NCBI RefSeq assembly: GCF_005405165.1
Contig: NZ_BJDN01000008.1
Coordinates: 32,622-96,621, forward strand
Origin: Loigolactobacillus binensis
GTDB taxonomy: Bacteria > Bacillota > Bacilli > Lactobacillales > Lactobacillaceae
DNA: 64,000 nucleotides
Direction: 5' to 3'
Made by a program: the position numbers and the translations under genes. The notes below the pieces were generated by a model. It saw nothing but the letters and a program-made list of their open reading frames with translations, had not been told where the DNA came from and ran no database searches. The first letter of the stretch is position 1. Every line of letters begins with the position of its first letter. This document shows, piece by piece, positions 1 to 8,238 of this stretch.

Positions 1-9
1 CCATGTAAT

Positions 10-39
10 TTGGCATCTTTAAGTTTTTTTTGCTACACT
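10..39 (+). promoter_or_regulatory. Candidate promoter of mscS-like gene
   Basis: TTGGCA at 10-15 and TACACT at 34-39 are 18 bases apart and lie about 40 bases before the gene start. This is a pattern match only. Confidence 0.4.
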
Positions 40-77
40 AAGACCAGAATATTAGAAATTAGGTGGAGATTTTGGCG

Positions 78-956
78 GTGGAACAATTAATGACGGTCAC
101 TGGTTCCGTGACTAAACAAACCAATATTTTGACGCGCTTTGTACAAAACATTCAGTGGGAAACAATTTTAGGTAAAATAGTGGCTGTGACCATTGAACTT
201 TTGCTGTTAAGTCTTCTTTTCTGGGTCATTAATCGCATCACACGGTTCGTTTTAGAACGCAGCTTTAATAATTACAAGACTAAACAAAACTTAAGTGAAG
301 GTCGCGCAAAAACAATCTATACCCTGATCTTAAATAGTTTCAAATACTTAATTTTCTTCTTTTACTTATACGCTATTTTAAGCATTTTAGGGGTCCCAGT
401 AGGCACATTGATTGCAAGTGCTGGGATTTTGAGTGTAGCGCTTGGCCTGGGCGCACAAAGTCTTGTTAAGGATTTTTTATCCGGTTTTTTCATCTTACTG
501 GAACAACAATTAGATGTCGGCGATCATATTAAGGTTGGCACAATTGAAGGTACAGTAATGGCAGTAGGTTTGCGGACAACGCAGGTCAAAAGCTTTGATG
601 GTACATTGAACTTTATTCCAAATAGCAACATCAATATTGTTAGCAATCTTTCCCGAAGCAATATGCGCGTTCAAATCGATGTTCGCCTTTTCCCAGATAC
701 GGATTCTGAAAAGGTTCAGAAGGTACTAACGGAAGTTAATGAAAAATTAACGCCACAATACCCTGAAATTAAATCCGGCCCGGATGTATTCGGCTTAGTT
801 GATCTAGGCAATGGTAATTTTGCCGTTCGGGTCCTACTTTACACTAAAAATGGTGCGCAAGGCCGGATTCAAAGTGATTTTTTGGCTGCTTATATTGCTG
901 CTTTAAGTGATCAAGGCATTAAGTTACCGACAACTCCTCTACTGACCAATGGTTAA
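78..956 (+). CDS. MscS-family mechanosensitive ion channel
   Basis: Small-conductance mechanosensitive channel that opens under membrane tension to release solutes during hypo-osmotic shock. Two hydrophobic segments are followed by the pore helix rich in Gly/Ala (AGILSVALGLGAQSLVKDF) and the beta domain (GDHIKVG...EGTVMAVGLRTTQVKSFDGT), all diagnostic of MscS; about 292 residues is normal for the YkuT-type branch. I choose GTG at 78 because AGGTGGAG (61-68) lies 9 bases upstream. An upstream in-frame GTG at 63 overlaps that ribosome binding site, and ATG at 90 is a weaker alternative. Family assignment is secure; the ion preference is not known. Confidence 0.9.
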   Translation: MEQLMTVTGSVTKQTNILTRFVQNIQWETILGKIVAVTIELLLLSLLFWVINRITRFVLERSFNNYKTKQNLSEGRAKTIYTLILNSFKYLIFFFYLYAILSILGVPVGTLIASAGILSVALGLGAQSLVKDFLSGFFILLEQQLDVGDHIKVGTIEGTVMAVGLRTTQVKSFDGTLNFIPNSNINIVSNLSRSNMRVQIDVRLFPDTDSEKVQKVLTEVNEKLTPQYPEIKSGPDVFGLVDLGNGNFAVRVLLYTKNGAQGRIQSDFLAAYIAALSDQGIKLPTTPLLTNG

Positions 957-963
957 TTAGAGT

Positions 964-992
964 AGGCGATCACCTAATGTGATGGCCTTTTC
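964..992 (+). terminator. Weak rho-independent terminator after mscS
   Basis: AGGCGATCAC (964-973) can pair imperfectly with GTGATGGCCT (979-988), followed by a short T run. Confidence 0.45.
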
Positions 993-1008
993 GTGTCATA
1001 ACGAATGA

Positions 1009-1037
1009 TTGTCAAATTGATATTTACGCTCTACAAT
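1009..1037 (+). promoter_or_regulatory. Promoter of aldo-keto reductase gene
   Basis: TTGTCA (1009-1014), a 17-base spacer and TACAAT (1032-1037), 45 bases before the start codon. Confidence 0.6.
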
Positions 1038-1081
1038 AGACTTAGTAGTTCTTCTAATTAGATCAGAAAAAGGAGTTCGCT

Positions 1082-1930
1082 ATGACTGAATTCATGCAAC
1101 CACAATTACAATTAGCCGATGGACATACTATGCCCCAGTTAGGCTTTGGTGTTTACAAATTAAATACACCAGAAACAATGACTACAGCAATCAAGGCTGC
1201 TTATCAGGCTGGATACCGCTTATTTGATACTGCACAAGCTTATGGTAACGAAGCAGCACTAGGTACCGCGTTTCAACAACTAGCTCTCCCCCGTAAAAAC
1301 CTATTTATTACCACTAAGGTTGCCGAGGTTAATCAAGGTTACGACAATACGTTACGTTCAGTAGAAGCTTCACTTAAGCGTTTACAAACAGATCATCTCG
1401 ATCTTTTATTGGTTCACTGGCCGATTCATTCACAATTTTTTGCCACTTGGCGGGCTTTTGAACGCCTAAAGGCCGAAAAAATTGTCACCAGCATCGGTGT
1501 TTCCAATTATCACCAAACACATCTGGATTATTTAGCCACCCAGGCCAATGAACAGCCAGTTGTTAATCAAATTGAAAACCATCCTTATTTATCGCAAGAA
1601 CCATTATTAGCGTATGACCGTAAGCACAATATCGTCAACCAGGCCTGGAGTCCTTTAGGTCGTGGTGCTGTTTTACAAGATCCCGCTTTAGCGGCTATTG
1701 CGCAGCAACACCAGCGTTCTGTTGCGCAAATCATTTTACGTTGGCATCTACAACGAGGCTTAGCTTTGATTCCTAAATCGCAAAATCCACAACGAATCAA
1801 GGAAAATGCGGCAATTTTTGATTTCAAATTATCGGCCGATGATATGACTGCTATTGCTCGGCTCAATCGTCGGCAACGTACTGGCGACGATCCTGAAGTG
1901 GTGTATGAAATTGAACACCAATATCATTAA
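1082..1930 (+). CDS. Aldo/keto reductase
   Basis: NAD(P)H-dependent reductase of carbonyl compounds, TIM-barrel fold, cytoplasmic. The catalytic tetrad is visible: Asp49 in GYRLFDTAQAYGN, Tyr54, Lys79 in ITTKV and His112 in LLVHWP. The C-terminal cofactor loop IPKSQNPQRIKEN is also present. The length of 282 residues is normal for the 2,5-diketo-gluconate reductase-like branch. AAGGAG (1070-1075) sets the start. A small gene follows after 29 bases with its own ribosome binding site, so the two are probably co-transcribed. Physiological substrate unknown. Confidence 0.92.
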   Translation: MTEFMQPQLQLADGHTMPQLGFGVYKLNTPETMTTAIKAAYQAGYRLFDTAQAYGNEAALGTAFQQLALPRKNLFITTKVAEVNQGYDNTLRSVEASLKRLQTDHLDLLLVHWPIHSQFFATWRAFERLKAEKIVTSIGVSNYHQTHLDYLATQANEQPVVNQIENHPYLSQEPLLAYDRKHNIVNQAWSPLGRGAVLQDPALAAIAQQHQRSVAQIILRWHLQRGLALIPKSQNPQRIKENAAIFDFKLSADDMTAIARLNRRQRTGDDPEVVYEIEHQYH

Positions 1931-1959
1931 ATTTATTTGGAATAAGGAGATCTTTAGAC

Positions 1960-2340
1960 ATGGCTGCAGCTAATCTTGGCTACACTTTCCCAATAAAAGT
2001 CACCAAACGGGCTGGTCGTTTTTTTATTGCTTTTTTGACGATTCCCCAACTTAGCGCCTCTGGTGAAATTTACGCCGAGGCTGAATACTATGCTTATCGG
2101 GTTTTGGCCGACTATTTACTATCGCTTAAAGATCAACCAACAAAAATTCAAGCACTGACACAAACAACAACCACCGCAACAGTTGATCAGCATTCTTTTC
2201 TGAGTATCATTCAGGTGCCACTCAATTTAGATCCCCATAAAATGCAAGTTCAATTCACCCTGCCCCACGATGCACCGGAGCACGCGCATAGTGAGATCAA
2301 TAAAATCAAAGAATTGATCGCCGAAAATCAAAAAAAATAA
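1960..2340 (+). CDS. Small protein with HicB-like features, function unknown
   Basis: 126 residues. I do not recognise it as a named family. The N-terminal part (FPIKVTKRAGRFFIAFLTIP, then a Glu/Ala-rich helix ending in LADYLLSLK, then a strand ...SFLSIIQVPLNLD) resembles the partly degraded RNase H-like fold of HicB antitoxins. No HicA toxin lies next to it and no C-terminal DNA-binding domain is evident; the C-terminus is charged. It has its own ribosome binding site, AAGGAGA (1944-1950), and follows the aldo-keto reductase by 29 bases. The HicB link is a low-confidence inference from pattern only. Confidence 0.6.
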   Translation: MAAANLGYTFPIKVTKRAGRFFIAFLTIPQLSASGEIYAEAEYYAYRVLADYLLSLKDQPTKIQALTQTTTTATVDQHSFLSIIQVPLNLDPHKMQVQFTLPHDAPEHAHSEINKIKELIAENQKK

Positions 2341-2349
2341 CCCGCATAC

Positions 2350-2391
2350 AATCAAAAAAAACTCACCGAAAATCGTGAGTTTTTTTTGATT
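2350..2391. terminator. Bidirectional terminator between the AKR pair and metY-like gene
   Basis: Perfect 17-base inverted repeat, AATCAAAAAAAACTCAC (2350-2366) and its complement (2375-2391), with an 8-base loop. A and T tracts allow use from both converging operons. Confidence 0.92.
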
Positions 2392-2425
2392 ATTCAATTT
2401 ACTGGTGAATCCTAAAACTTCTATT

Positions 2426-3700
2426 CTAAATTTGTTGTAAGGCTTGATCAAGGTCAGCGATCAGGTCATCCACGTTCTCGATCCCAATTGACAACCGAAT
2501 CAAATCAGGGGTGATCCCCGTTTGTTTCAGTTCTTCGGCATTTAGCTGGGCATGGGTCGTTGATGCAGGATGAATGATCAACGAATGCGCGTCGCCAACG
2601 TTGGCCAGCAACGAGAACAGTTCCAGGTGTTCGATCAAGGCCTTGCCTGCTGCTTCGCCGCCTTTTAAGCCAATGGTGAAGATCGAACCGGCGCCTTTAG
2701 GGAAGTATTTATCGGCTAGAGCATGATAAGGACTGTCGGCCAGTTCTGGATAGTTGACCCAGGCCACCTTTGGATGTTCGTTTAAATAGTTGACGATCTT
2801 GCGGGTGTTACTGACATGGCGTTCAACCCGCAAGGACAAGCTTTCAAGGCCTTGAATCAACAGGAAGGAGTTGAAGGGGCTGATGGTCCCACCAAGATCA
2901 CGTAAGGATTGCGCCCGCACTTTAGTGGTGAAAGCAGCAGGGGCCACTTCATTCCAGACCAACCCGTTATATTGCGGATCAGGCGTGGTGAAACTTGGAT
3001 AACGGCCACTAGCCGCATAGTCAAACTGACCATTTTCAACGATCACCCCACCCATGGTCGTGCCGTGGCCGCCGATGAATTTAGTTGCGGAATGGACCAC
3101 AACGTCGACACCATGATCTAAAGGCTGAATCAAATACGGGGTTCCAAACGTATTGTCAGCGATCAGGATCAGCCCATGTTTATGGGCGATCGCCGCAACG
3201 GCCTCAATGTCGATTAAATTGATACCAGAGTTACCGATGGTTTCGATGTATAAGGCCTTGGTATGTTCGTTGATCGCCGTTTCAAAGTTAGTGGGGTCAT
3301 CAGGCGATACAAAATGAGTGGTGATGCCTAATTTCTTCAACGTGACGCTGAACAGATCGTAGGTGCCACCGTAAAGGGTGCTTGCCGAAACGATTTCGTC
3401 ACCAGCATCCGCCACATTGAGGATCGCGGCGGTGATCGCCGCGGAGCCAGTTGCCAAAGCGACGCCGGCTGTACCATTTTCCAAAGCGGCGACCCGCTTT
3501 TCAAAAACGTCGGTGGTCGGGTTGGTCAGGCGCGTGTAGATATTGCCGGCGTCGGTCAAGGCAAAACGGCCGGCTGCTTGTGCGGCGTCTTTAAAGACGT
3601 AGGAAGTCGTTTGATAGATCGGTACCGCACGGGCACCAGTTTCGTCAACCGTTTGACCAGCCGTAACTTGCAGTGTTTCAAAGTTTAATTTTTTTGTCAT
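2426..3700 (-). CDS. O-acetylhomoserine sulfhydrylase (aminocarboxypropyltransferase)
   Basis: PLP enzyme that makes homocysteine from O-acetylhomoserine and sulfide in methionine synthesis, MetY/Cys-Met metabolism family. PLP lysine is Lys207 in [14 protein letters not shown]; the phosphate-binding segment [10 protein letters not shown] (81-90) and ADNTFGTP (181-188) are also typical. At 424 residues it has MetY length, longer than MetB/MetC (about 380). It lies 24 bases downstream of a MetA-family gene and is presumably read from the same T-box-controlled promoter. GC-rich codon use differs visibly from the AT-richer metA-like neighbour, which may indicate separate histories. Confidence 0.9.
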   Translation of the reverse strand: MTKKLNFETLQVTAGQTVDETGARAVPIYQTTSYVFKDAAQAAGRFALTDAGNIYTRLTNPTTDVFEKRVAALENGTAGVALATGSAAITAAILNVADAGDEIVSASTLYGGTYDLFSVTLKKLGITTHFVSPDDPTNFETAINEHTKALYIETIGNSGINLIDIEAVAAIAHKHGLILIADNTFGTPYLIQPLDHGVDVVVHSATKFIGGHGTTMGGVIVENGQFDYAASGRYPSFTTPDPQYNGLVWNEVAPAAFTTKVRAQSLRDLGGTISPFNSFLLIQGLESLSLRVERHVSNTRKIVNYLNEHPKVAWVNYPELADSPYHALADKYFPKGAGSIFTIGLKGGEAAGKALIEHLELFSLLANVGDAHSLIIHPASTTHAQLNAEELKQTGITPDLIRLSIGIENVDDLIADLDQALQQI

Positions 3701-3724
3701 TTTATGACCCTCTTTTTAATTTTA

Positions 3725-4564
3725 TTAAAGTTGTTGCAACCAATTAGCGACAATTTGTTGTCCCGAAGCATGCCACCGTTCAAGTACGCGTGAATTTGCA
3801 TCGTTACCATAAAAATAATTTTCTGGCAACGTGATCGGAATACCATTGGCCAAATCGCGTTGATACTCTTGAGCTAAAGTATTTTGTGCGTACTCAGGAT
3901 GACCCGTGATAAAGGTCTGCCGCTGATCGCGACTTTGGATGATCACTGGACCAACGTTCACGTCATCTACTAATAGATTTAGATCAGCCTGAGCGCGAAT
4001 ATCACTAGACTGTAAAGTGGTGTGCCGAGAATGTGGCATATAAAAATGATGCGGCAAATGGGCTAATAAGGAACTGCCAGCGGTAGTGTGATGTTCAAAA
4101 ATACCGAAAACTTTCGGTCGTACCGCATATTTTTCAATTCCATACTGAGCGTATAAAGCAGCTTGAGCAGCCCAACAAATAAATAGATTTTGGCGAACAT
4201 GCTGTTGTGCCCAATCGAGAATTTCCGTAAACTCTGGCCAATAATCAACATCAGCGTAATCTAAGGTTTCTACCGGTGCCCCAGTAATAATCAAACCATC
4301 ATAATCATTTGTTGCAATTTCCGGCAAGGTGGCATAACTAGTTTTCAAATACGGTAACACATGTGATTTGAAGTGATGCGTCCGTGGATACAAAAATGTT
4401 AACGTTAAGTTTTCTGGTAACCCAGCAAATAAATCTAATAATTGTCCTTCGGTTTCTAATTTGTTGGGCATTAGATTTAATACAACCAAATCGATTGTTT
4501 TCTGTGTGCTAGTGCCTAATTGATTAAAGACCAAGCGTTTACTCGATTCGTGCTTTACGGACAT
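3725..4564 (-). CDS. metA: Homoserine O-acyltransferase family protein (MetA/HTS family)
   Basis: Acyl transfer to the hydroxyl of homoserine, first committed step to methionine. Seen: NLMPNKLETEGQLL and PRTHHFKSH at the N-terminus, nucleophile Cys in LFICWAAQAAL, and the late His/Glu pair in ITGHPEY, all HTS hallmarks. ATG at 4562-4564 is preceded by GGAGGTGG; the longer reading frame upstream runs through the T-box leader and is not used. The 279-residue product is a little shorter than E. coli MetA (309). A homologue of this family in Lactobacillus casei (CysE2) was shown to be a serine acetyltransferase, so the acceptor could be serine. Pairing with a MetY-type gene favours homoserine. 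Confidence 0.88.
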   Translation of the reverse strand: MSVKHESSKRLVFNQLGTSTQKTIDLVVLNLMPNKLETEGQLLDLFAGLPENLTLTFLYPRTHHFKSHVLPYLKTSYATLPEIATNDYDGLIITGAPVETLDYADVDYWPEFTEILDWAQQHVRQNLFICWAAQAALYAQYGIEKYAVRPKVFGIFEHHTTAGSSLLAHLPHHFYMPHSRHTTLQSSDIRAQADLNLLVDDVNVGPVIIQSRDQRQTFITGHPEYAQNTLAQEYQRDLANGIPITLPENYFYGNDANSRVLERWHASGQQIVANWLQQL

Positions 4565-4594
4565 CAAAGAACCACCTCCCAAATTATTTTTACA

Positions 4595-4890
4595 TAAACC
4601 ATAAAAAAAGCTTTCGTCCCCAAACGTATTTAAACGTTTAGGGACGAAAGCTTTCGCGTTACCACCCTGATTTACATTGATTTCACAATTCAATGTCTTT
4701 ATAAGTACATCAAAACTGACTATACTTTGCAAAATATCGCTTGCCAACGGATCAATAGCGCTACCGCCACAGATCAAGCTCCAAGACCATCTTCGATCAA
4801 GTTAACTAACTTCCTCTCACCTCACGAAGCTCGCTAAATAGATAACCTGACTTACTCTTCTCTTCATTGCTTATCATTATTTTCTAACTT
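4595..4890 (-). promoter_or_regulatory. T-box leader, probable Met specifier
   Basis: The conserved T-box sequence AGGGTGGTAACGCG lies at 4655-4668 on the minus strand. It is followed by a terminator (4605-4658) whose stem carries CGAAAGCTTTCGTCCC. Upstream, GTCAGGTT can pair with AACTTGAT in stem I, flanking an AGTA / GAA internal-loop pair. Directly after GAAG comes ATG (complement of 4788-4790), the likely specifier codon, giving methionine. Uncharged tRNA-Met would then allow read-through into the metA-like and metY-like genes. The T-box is certain; the specifier assignment is inference. Confidence 0.9.
4605..4658 (-). terminator. T-box terminator hairpin
   Basis: Long stem GAAAGCTTTCGTCCC...GGGGACGAAAGC followed by seven T on the minus strand. 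It is alternative to the antiterminator formed by the T-box sequence. Confidence 0.85.
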
Positions 4891-4897
4891 GGTATTC

Positions 4898-4926
4898 ATG
4901 TTAACACCATCTTTTTATCACGTCAA
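4898..4926 (-). promoter_or_regulatory. Promoter of the T-box/metA-like operon
   Basis: Minus-strand TTGACG (4921-4926), 17-base spacer, TAACAT (4898-4903). Transcription would start near 4891, just before T-box stem I. Confidence 0.75.
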
Positions 4927-4977
4927 GCCCAAGTTATTAATAAACCTTAATAATCAGTCTAGACTACTGGGATAAAA

Positions 4978-5005
4978 TTGCAGTTATCCGGGATTTAGCT
5001 ATAAT
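4978..5005 (+). promoter_or_regulatory. Promoter of LCP gene
   Basis: TTGCAG (4978-4983), 16-base spacer, TATAAT (5000-5005); leaves a leader of about 110 bases with no recognised element. Confidence 0.6.
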
Positions 5006-5120
5006 AGAAAGTAACTAAATATTTTTAATTACTGCGAAGTAAGTCGCTATACAAGTATTAATGGCCCCAACACCGCAGCAATCTAAAAATAATTGTTTCA
5101 GCAATTAACAGGAGGCCCTC

Positions 5121-6194
5121 ATGTCAGAAAATGATGAACCTACACGTAGCGGACGTAAACATTTAAGAAAAAATCATCCGTTACTGAAAATCATCTTACT
5201 CGTCCTTTCAATTATTATTTTTTTAACCGGAATTTTTGCTTATAAGCTTTATTCTCATGCTGGGGACACGATCACCGGGATGCATGCTTCGATCGGTAAG
5301 GCTTCAAGTAAAATCCAGCAAAAGAAATCCTTTTCAATTTTACTTCTCGGGGCTGATACCGGAGCCGATGGCCGAAAATACAAAGGCAATTCCGATACGA
5401 TCATTGTAGCCACCGTTAATCCCAATAAGAATCGAGTTAAGTTGGTCAGCATTCCCCGCGATACTTTGGCCGAATTAATTGGGGCTAAACCAAGAAATAT
5501 GCAAAAAATCAATGCGGCCTACAACTATGGTGGCACTAAAATGGCAGCACGAAGCGTCAGTCGCCTACTCAATGTACCCATTGATTATTACATGACCATT
5601 AACATGGGGGCTTTAAAAACTATTGTTAATGATGTCGGTGGTATTGATGTTAATATTCCTTTTTCTTTTACCAGTGTATGGACTGGCGGTCAGAAATTTA
5701 AAAAAGGTGTCCACCATTTAAATGGCACTCAAGCCTTAGCTTACTCACGAATGCGCCATGAAGATCCGCGTGGCGATTACGGCCGCCAAATGCGCCAACA
5801 ACAAGTTATCCGCGCCGTTTTAAAAAAGGCAACACAACCTAAGATACTCTTAAAATATAAAAAGATCACTCAAGATTTGGCCGAAAATCTGCGCACCGAT
5901 CTTACTTTTTCTGATTTGAAAACATTAGCTTTAGATTACCGTCATGCGGCTGGCAACATTAAATCGGATCAGTTACAAGGCCAAGATGCTTGGATCAATC
6001 AATCTTCCTATCAGATCGCTTCAACCAAAGAATTAAACCGCGTTTCCAGTAAAATCCGTCGTGAACTTGGCCTGACCAGTGAAAAGGTTGATAATGCAGA
6101 AGTTTATCAAAACGAATTAAATCCCTATTTTGACGGTACCAATAATCAAATTTTTAACGTTAGTAGCGATTTCACCACAACAATTGCTCAATAA
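5121..6194 (+). CDS. LytR-CpsA-Psr (LCP) family cell-wall glycopolymer ligase
   Basis: Attaches wall teichoic acid or polysaccharide from lipid carriers to peptidoglycan, acting on the outer face of the membrane. A basic cytoplasmic tail (1-20) precedes one membrane anchor (about 21-43). The LCP domain follows with LLLGADTGADGR, SDTIIVATVNP, LVSIPRDT and the Arg-rich YSRMRHEDPRGDYGRQMRQQ, which contacts the pyrophosphate. Length 357 is normal. Start fixed by AGGAGG at 5110-5115. Convergent with the NlpC/P60 hydrolase gene, so two cell-wall genes share one terminator. Exact substrate unknown. Confidence 0.93.
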   Translation: MSENDEPTRSGRKHLRKNHPLLKIILLVLSIIIFLTGIFAYKLYSHAGDTITGMHASIGKASSKIQQKKSFSILLLGADTGADGRKYKGNSDTIIVATVNPNKNRVKLVSIPRDTLAELIGAKPRNMQKINAAYNYGGTKMAARSVSRLLNVPIDYYMTINMGALKTIVNDVGGIDVNIPFSFTSVWTGGQKFKKGVHHLNGTQALAYSRMRHEDPRGDYGRQMRQQQVIRAVLKKATQPKILLKYKKITQDLAENLRTDLTFSDLKTLALDYRHAAGNIKSDQLQGQDAWINQSSYQIASTKELNRVSSKIRRELGLTSEKVDNAEVYQNELNPYFDGTNNQIFNVSSDFTTTIAQ

Positions 6195-6204
6195 TTGGGA
6201 ATAC

Positions 6205-6241
6205 AAAAAAGCCTTGCGTAATCAAAACGCAAGGCTTTTAC
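6205..6241. terminator. Bidirectional terminator between LCP and NlpC/P60 genes
   Basis: GCCTTGCGT (6211-6219) pairs with ACGCAAGGC (6227-6235), flanked by A6 and T4. Confidence 0.9.
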
Positions 6242-6249
6242 TTTAAAGT

Positions 6250-7887
6250 TTAATAGTTGATGTGTACACCAAATGATGGTTCAAAGTAGCTTGAGATCGT
6301 TGCAATTTTAACGGTCTCACCTGGCTCTGGTGCATTAACATACTGATTATTACCAATATATAAGGCAACATGATAGGTTGCGCCTGCACTACCCCAGAAT
6401 ACTAAGTCGCCGGCTTGTAATTGACTAATTGAAACCTTAGTTCCAGCACTTTCTTGTGCAGTTGTAACACGGCCGATCGAAACACCAGCCTTAGCTAAGG
6501 CCCACTGCGTCAAACCAGAGCAGTCGAAACCAACACCAGCTGTTTCGCCGCCCCAGACATAAGCAACGCCAATTTGTGATTCAGCAGCAGAGATCGCAGC
6601 CTGAGCACCAGTACCATAACTTGTACTTGTGCTGGCAGAACTACTCGTTGATGAACTAGTATTCGCGGTCGTTGTTTGTGCTGATGATGCCGCTGTGTTA
6701 CTAGTAGATGCCTGACTAGTGGCAGCCGTACTTGTTTGTTGAACGGTTGCTTGACTAGCAGTAGCAGCATTGGCGCTAGCCGTAGCGGCTGACTTAGCAG
6801 CAGCGGTTGAAGCAGCATTTGCACTAGCCGTAGCAGCTGACTTGGCAGCAGCCGCCGAAGCAGCATTCGCGCTGGCGGTAGCAGCGGATTGGGCAGCAGC
6901 AGTTGAGGCAGCGTTCGCGCTGGCGGTAGCAGCCGACTGATTAGCCGCATTGGCACTGGCTGTGGCAGCTGACTTAGCGGCAGCAGTTGAAGCAGCATTC
7001 GCACTAGCTGTGGCAGCAGATTGGGCAGCAGCCTGAGCAGCGGCAGCGGAAGCAGCATTGGCGCTAGCCGTGGCAGCCGACTTAGCAGCAGCTTGGCTAG
7101 CAGCATTCGCACTAGCTGTGGCAGCGGATTGGGCAGCAGTTTGCTGAGCAACCTTAACTTGGGCTACAGATGCAGCAGCGGCAGAAGCAGCATTGGCGCT
7201 AGCTGTAGCGGCCGATTTAGCAGCGGCAGTTGAAGCAGCGTTGGCACTAGCCGTATCCGTGCTGGTAGCCGTACTAGCAGCACTAACTGGTGTTGTAGCA
7301 GCCGTACTAGTAGCTTGCAAATTAGTGCTTGCAACTGGTGTCAAACCAGCCAAGCTAGTATTGTTGTATGCAACATAGGCACTTGGTACCCAAGCGTTGG
7401 TGCCAATCTGATACCAAGTAATATTACCAACTTGAACCTTATTAGTAGTGGTTTTGGTTTGACCATAAACCATGTATTGGCCACTTGCCTGACCACTTGT
7501 TGGTGACGTCCAAATAGTAATGGCACCATCTTTATAATTACCAGTTACCGTATCACTAGTCTTAGCGGCAACCTTTTCAGTTGCGGCAGCTTTGAAATAT
7601 TTAGCGGGTACCCATTCATCGTTACCGATTTGATACCATTTTTCACCATAAACTTGTTTAGTTGCTTGAATTTTAACTGATTGACCTTTAGTTAAATAGC
7701 GGGTTGGTTGCTGACCAGTCGACGGATTGTCCCAAACAGTAGTTGCACCACTTTGATAAGTAACTTCAGCCGTTTGCGCAGCCTGTGCTTGTTGAGCCCC
7801 TGCTAAAGTGGCACCGGCTAAACCGACAACACCAGCAGCCAAGTATGTAGATAAATGACTTTTAGACTTTGATTTCGCTTTTGACAT
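6250..7887 (-). CDS. Secreted NlpC/P60 peptidoglycan endopeptidase with Ala-rich repeat linker
   Basis: Cleaves peptide stems of peptidoglycan; secreted. Order: Lys/Ser-rich N-terminus and signal peptide ending AQQAQAA (about 1-37); two SH3-like modules of about 70 residues, each with VW..P..GQ and WYQIG..WVP; a low-complexity linker (about 185-420) with nine copies of SAATASANAA plus a truncated one; and a C-terminal NlpC/P60 domain with nucleophile Cys456 in GFDCSGLTQWAL and His506 in TYHVALYIG. A good ribosome binding site (AAGGAGG) precedes the ATG. The linker probably spans the wall or is a glycosylation target; that is inference. Confidence 0.93.
   Translation of the reverse strand: MSKAKSKSKSHLSTYLAAGVVGLAGATLAGAQQAQAAQTAEVTYQSGATTVWDNPSTGQQPTRYLTKGQSVKIQATKQVYGEKWYQIGNDEWVPAKYFKAAATEKVAAKTSDTVTGNYKDGAITIWTSPTSGQASGQYMVYGQTKTTTNKVQVGNITWYQIGTNAWVPSAYVAYNNTSLAGLTPVASTNLQATSTAATTPVSAASTATSTDTASANAASTAAAKSAATASANAASAAAASVAQVKVAQQTAAQSAATASANAASQAAAKSAATASANAASAAAAQAAAQSAATASANAASTAAAKSAATASANAANQSAATASANAASTAAAQSAATASANAASAAAAKSAATASANAASTAAAKSAATASANAATASQATVQQTSTAATSQASTSNTAASSAQTTTANTSSSTSSSASTSTSYGTGAQAAISAAESQIGVAYVWGGETAGVGFDCSGLTQWALAKAGVSIGRVTTAQESAGTKVSISQLQAGDLVFWGSAGATYHVALYIGNNQYVNAPEPGETVKIATISSYFEPSFGVHINY
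6750..7255 (-). repeat. Tandem Ala/Ser-coding repeats inside the NlpC/P60 gene
   Basis: Nine copies of a segment encoding SAATASANAA separated by 1-18 residues of TAAAK-, AAAAQ- or QAAAK-type spacer. DNA copies are similar but not identical, with synonymous changes. Copy number could change by recombination without shifting frame. Confidence 0.85.
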
Positions 7888-7984
7888 ATAACAGCCTCCT
7901 TGTTATGCCTAGATTAGGATAGTGCGTTTCGTCACTATATGATCTAAACTGGGAACAACTTGGGTCCCCGAACTTTCGAACTTT

Positions 7985-8013
7985 AGTATACCGTACTTTA
8001 ATAAAAATTTACA
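7985..8013 (-). promoter_or_regulatory. Candidate promoter of NlpC/P60 gene
   Basis: Minus-strand TGTAAA (8008-8013), 17-base spacer, TATACT (7985-7990). The transcript would have a leader of about 90 bases. The rest of 7888-8238 holds only this promoter, the regulator's -10 region and no gene I can support. Confidence 0.5.
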
Positions 8014-8158
8014 GTATTTATCGCTTTATACTGAATTTGTAATCTATTTGTGATGAAAAAAGTCATGAAAGAGCCATTGTTAGCAGCCAATTTGAAAAAG
8101 CGATGACTGCACAATGAAAAAGCCAAATAAGCTTGGATGCACATTTTTAGTTTTACTG

Positions 8159-8185
8159 TTACCAATAAAGAAAGTGCGTTATAAT
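8159..8185 (+). promoter_or_regulatory. Candidate promoter of DtxR/MntR-type gene
   Basis: TATAAT at 8180-8185 is clear. The -35 (TTACCA, 8159-8164, spacing 15) is weak. Confidence 0.4.
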
Positions 8186-8238
8186 GATGAAAGTTGATTT
8201 ATACGGTAAAAACTTGCTACAGGAGCGTGATAACGTCA

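Noticed and set aside
4565..4777. N-terminally extended metA-like reading frame
   Set aside because: The extension reads through the T-box and its terminator; a strong ribosome binding site sits before the internal ATG.
6510..7151. 213-residue Leu/Pro-rich minus-strand ORF
   Set aside because: A shifted frame through the Ala-rich repeats of the NlpC/P60 gene; composition is an artefact of repeat codons.
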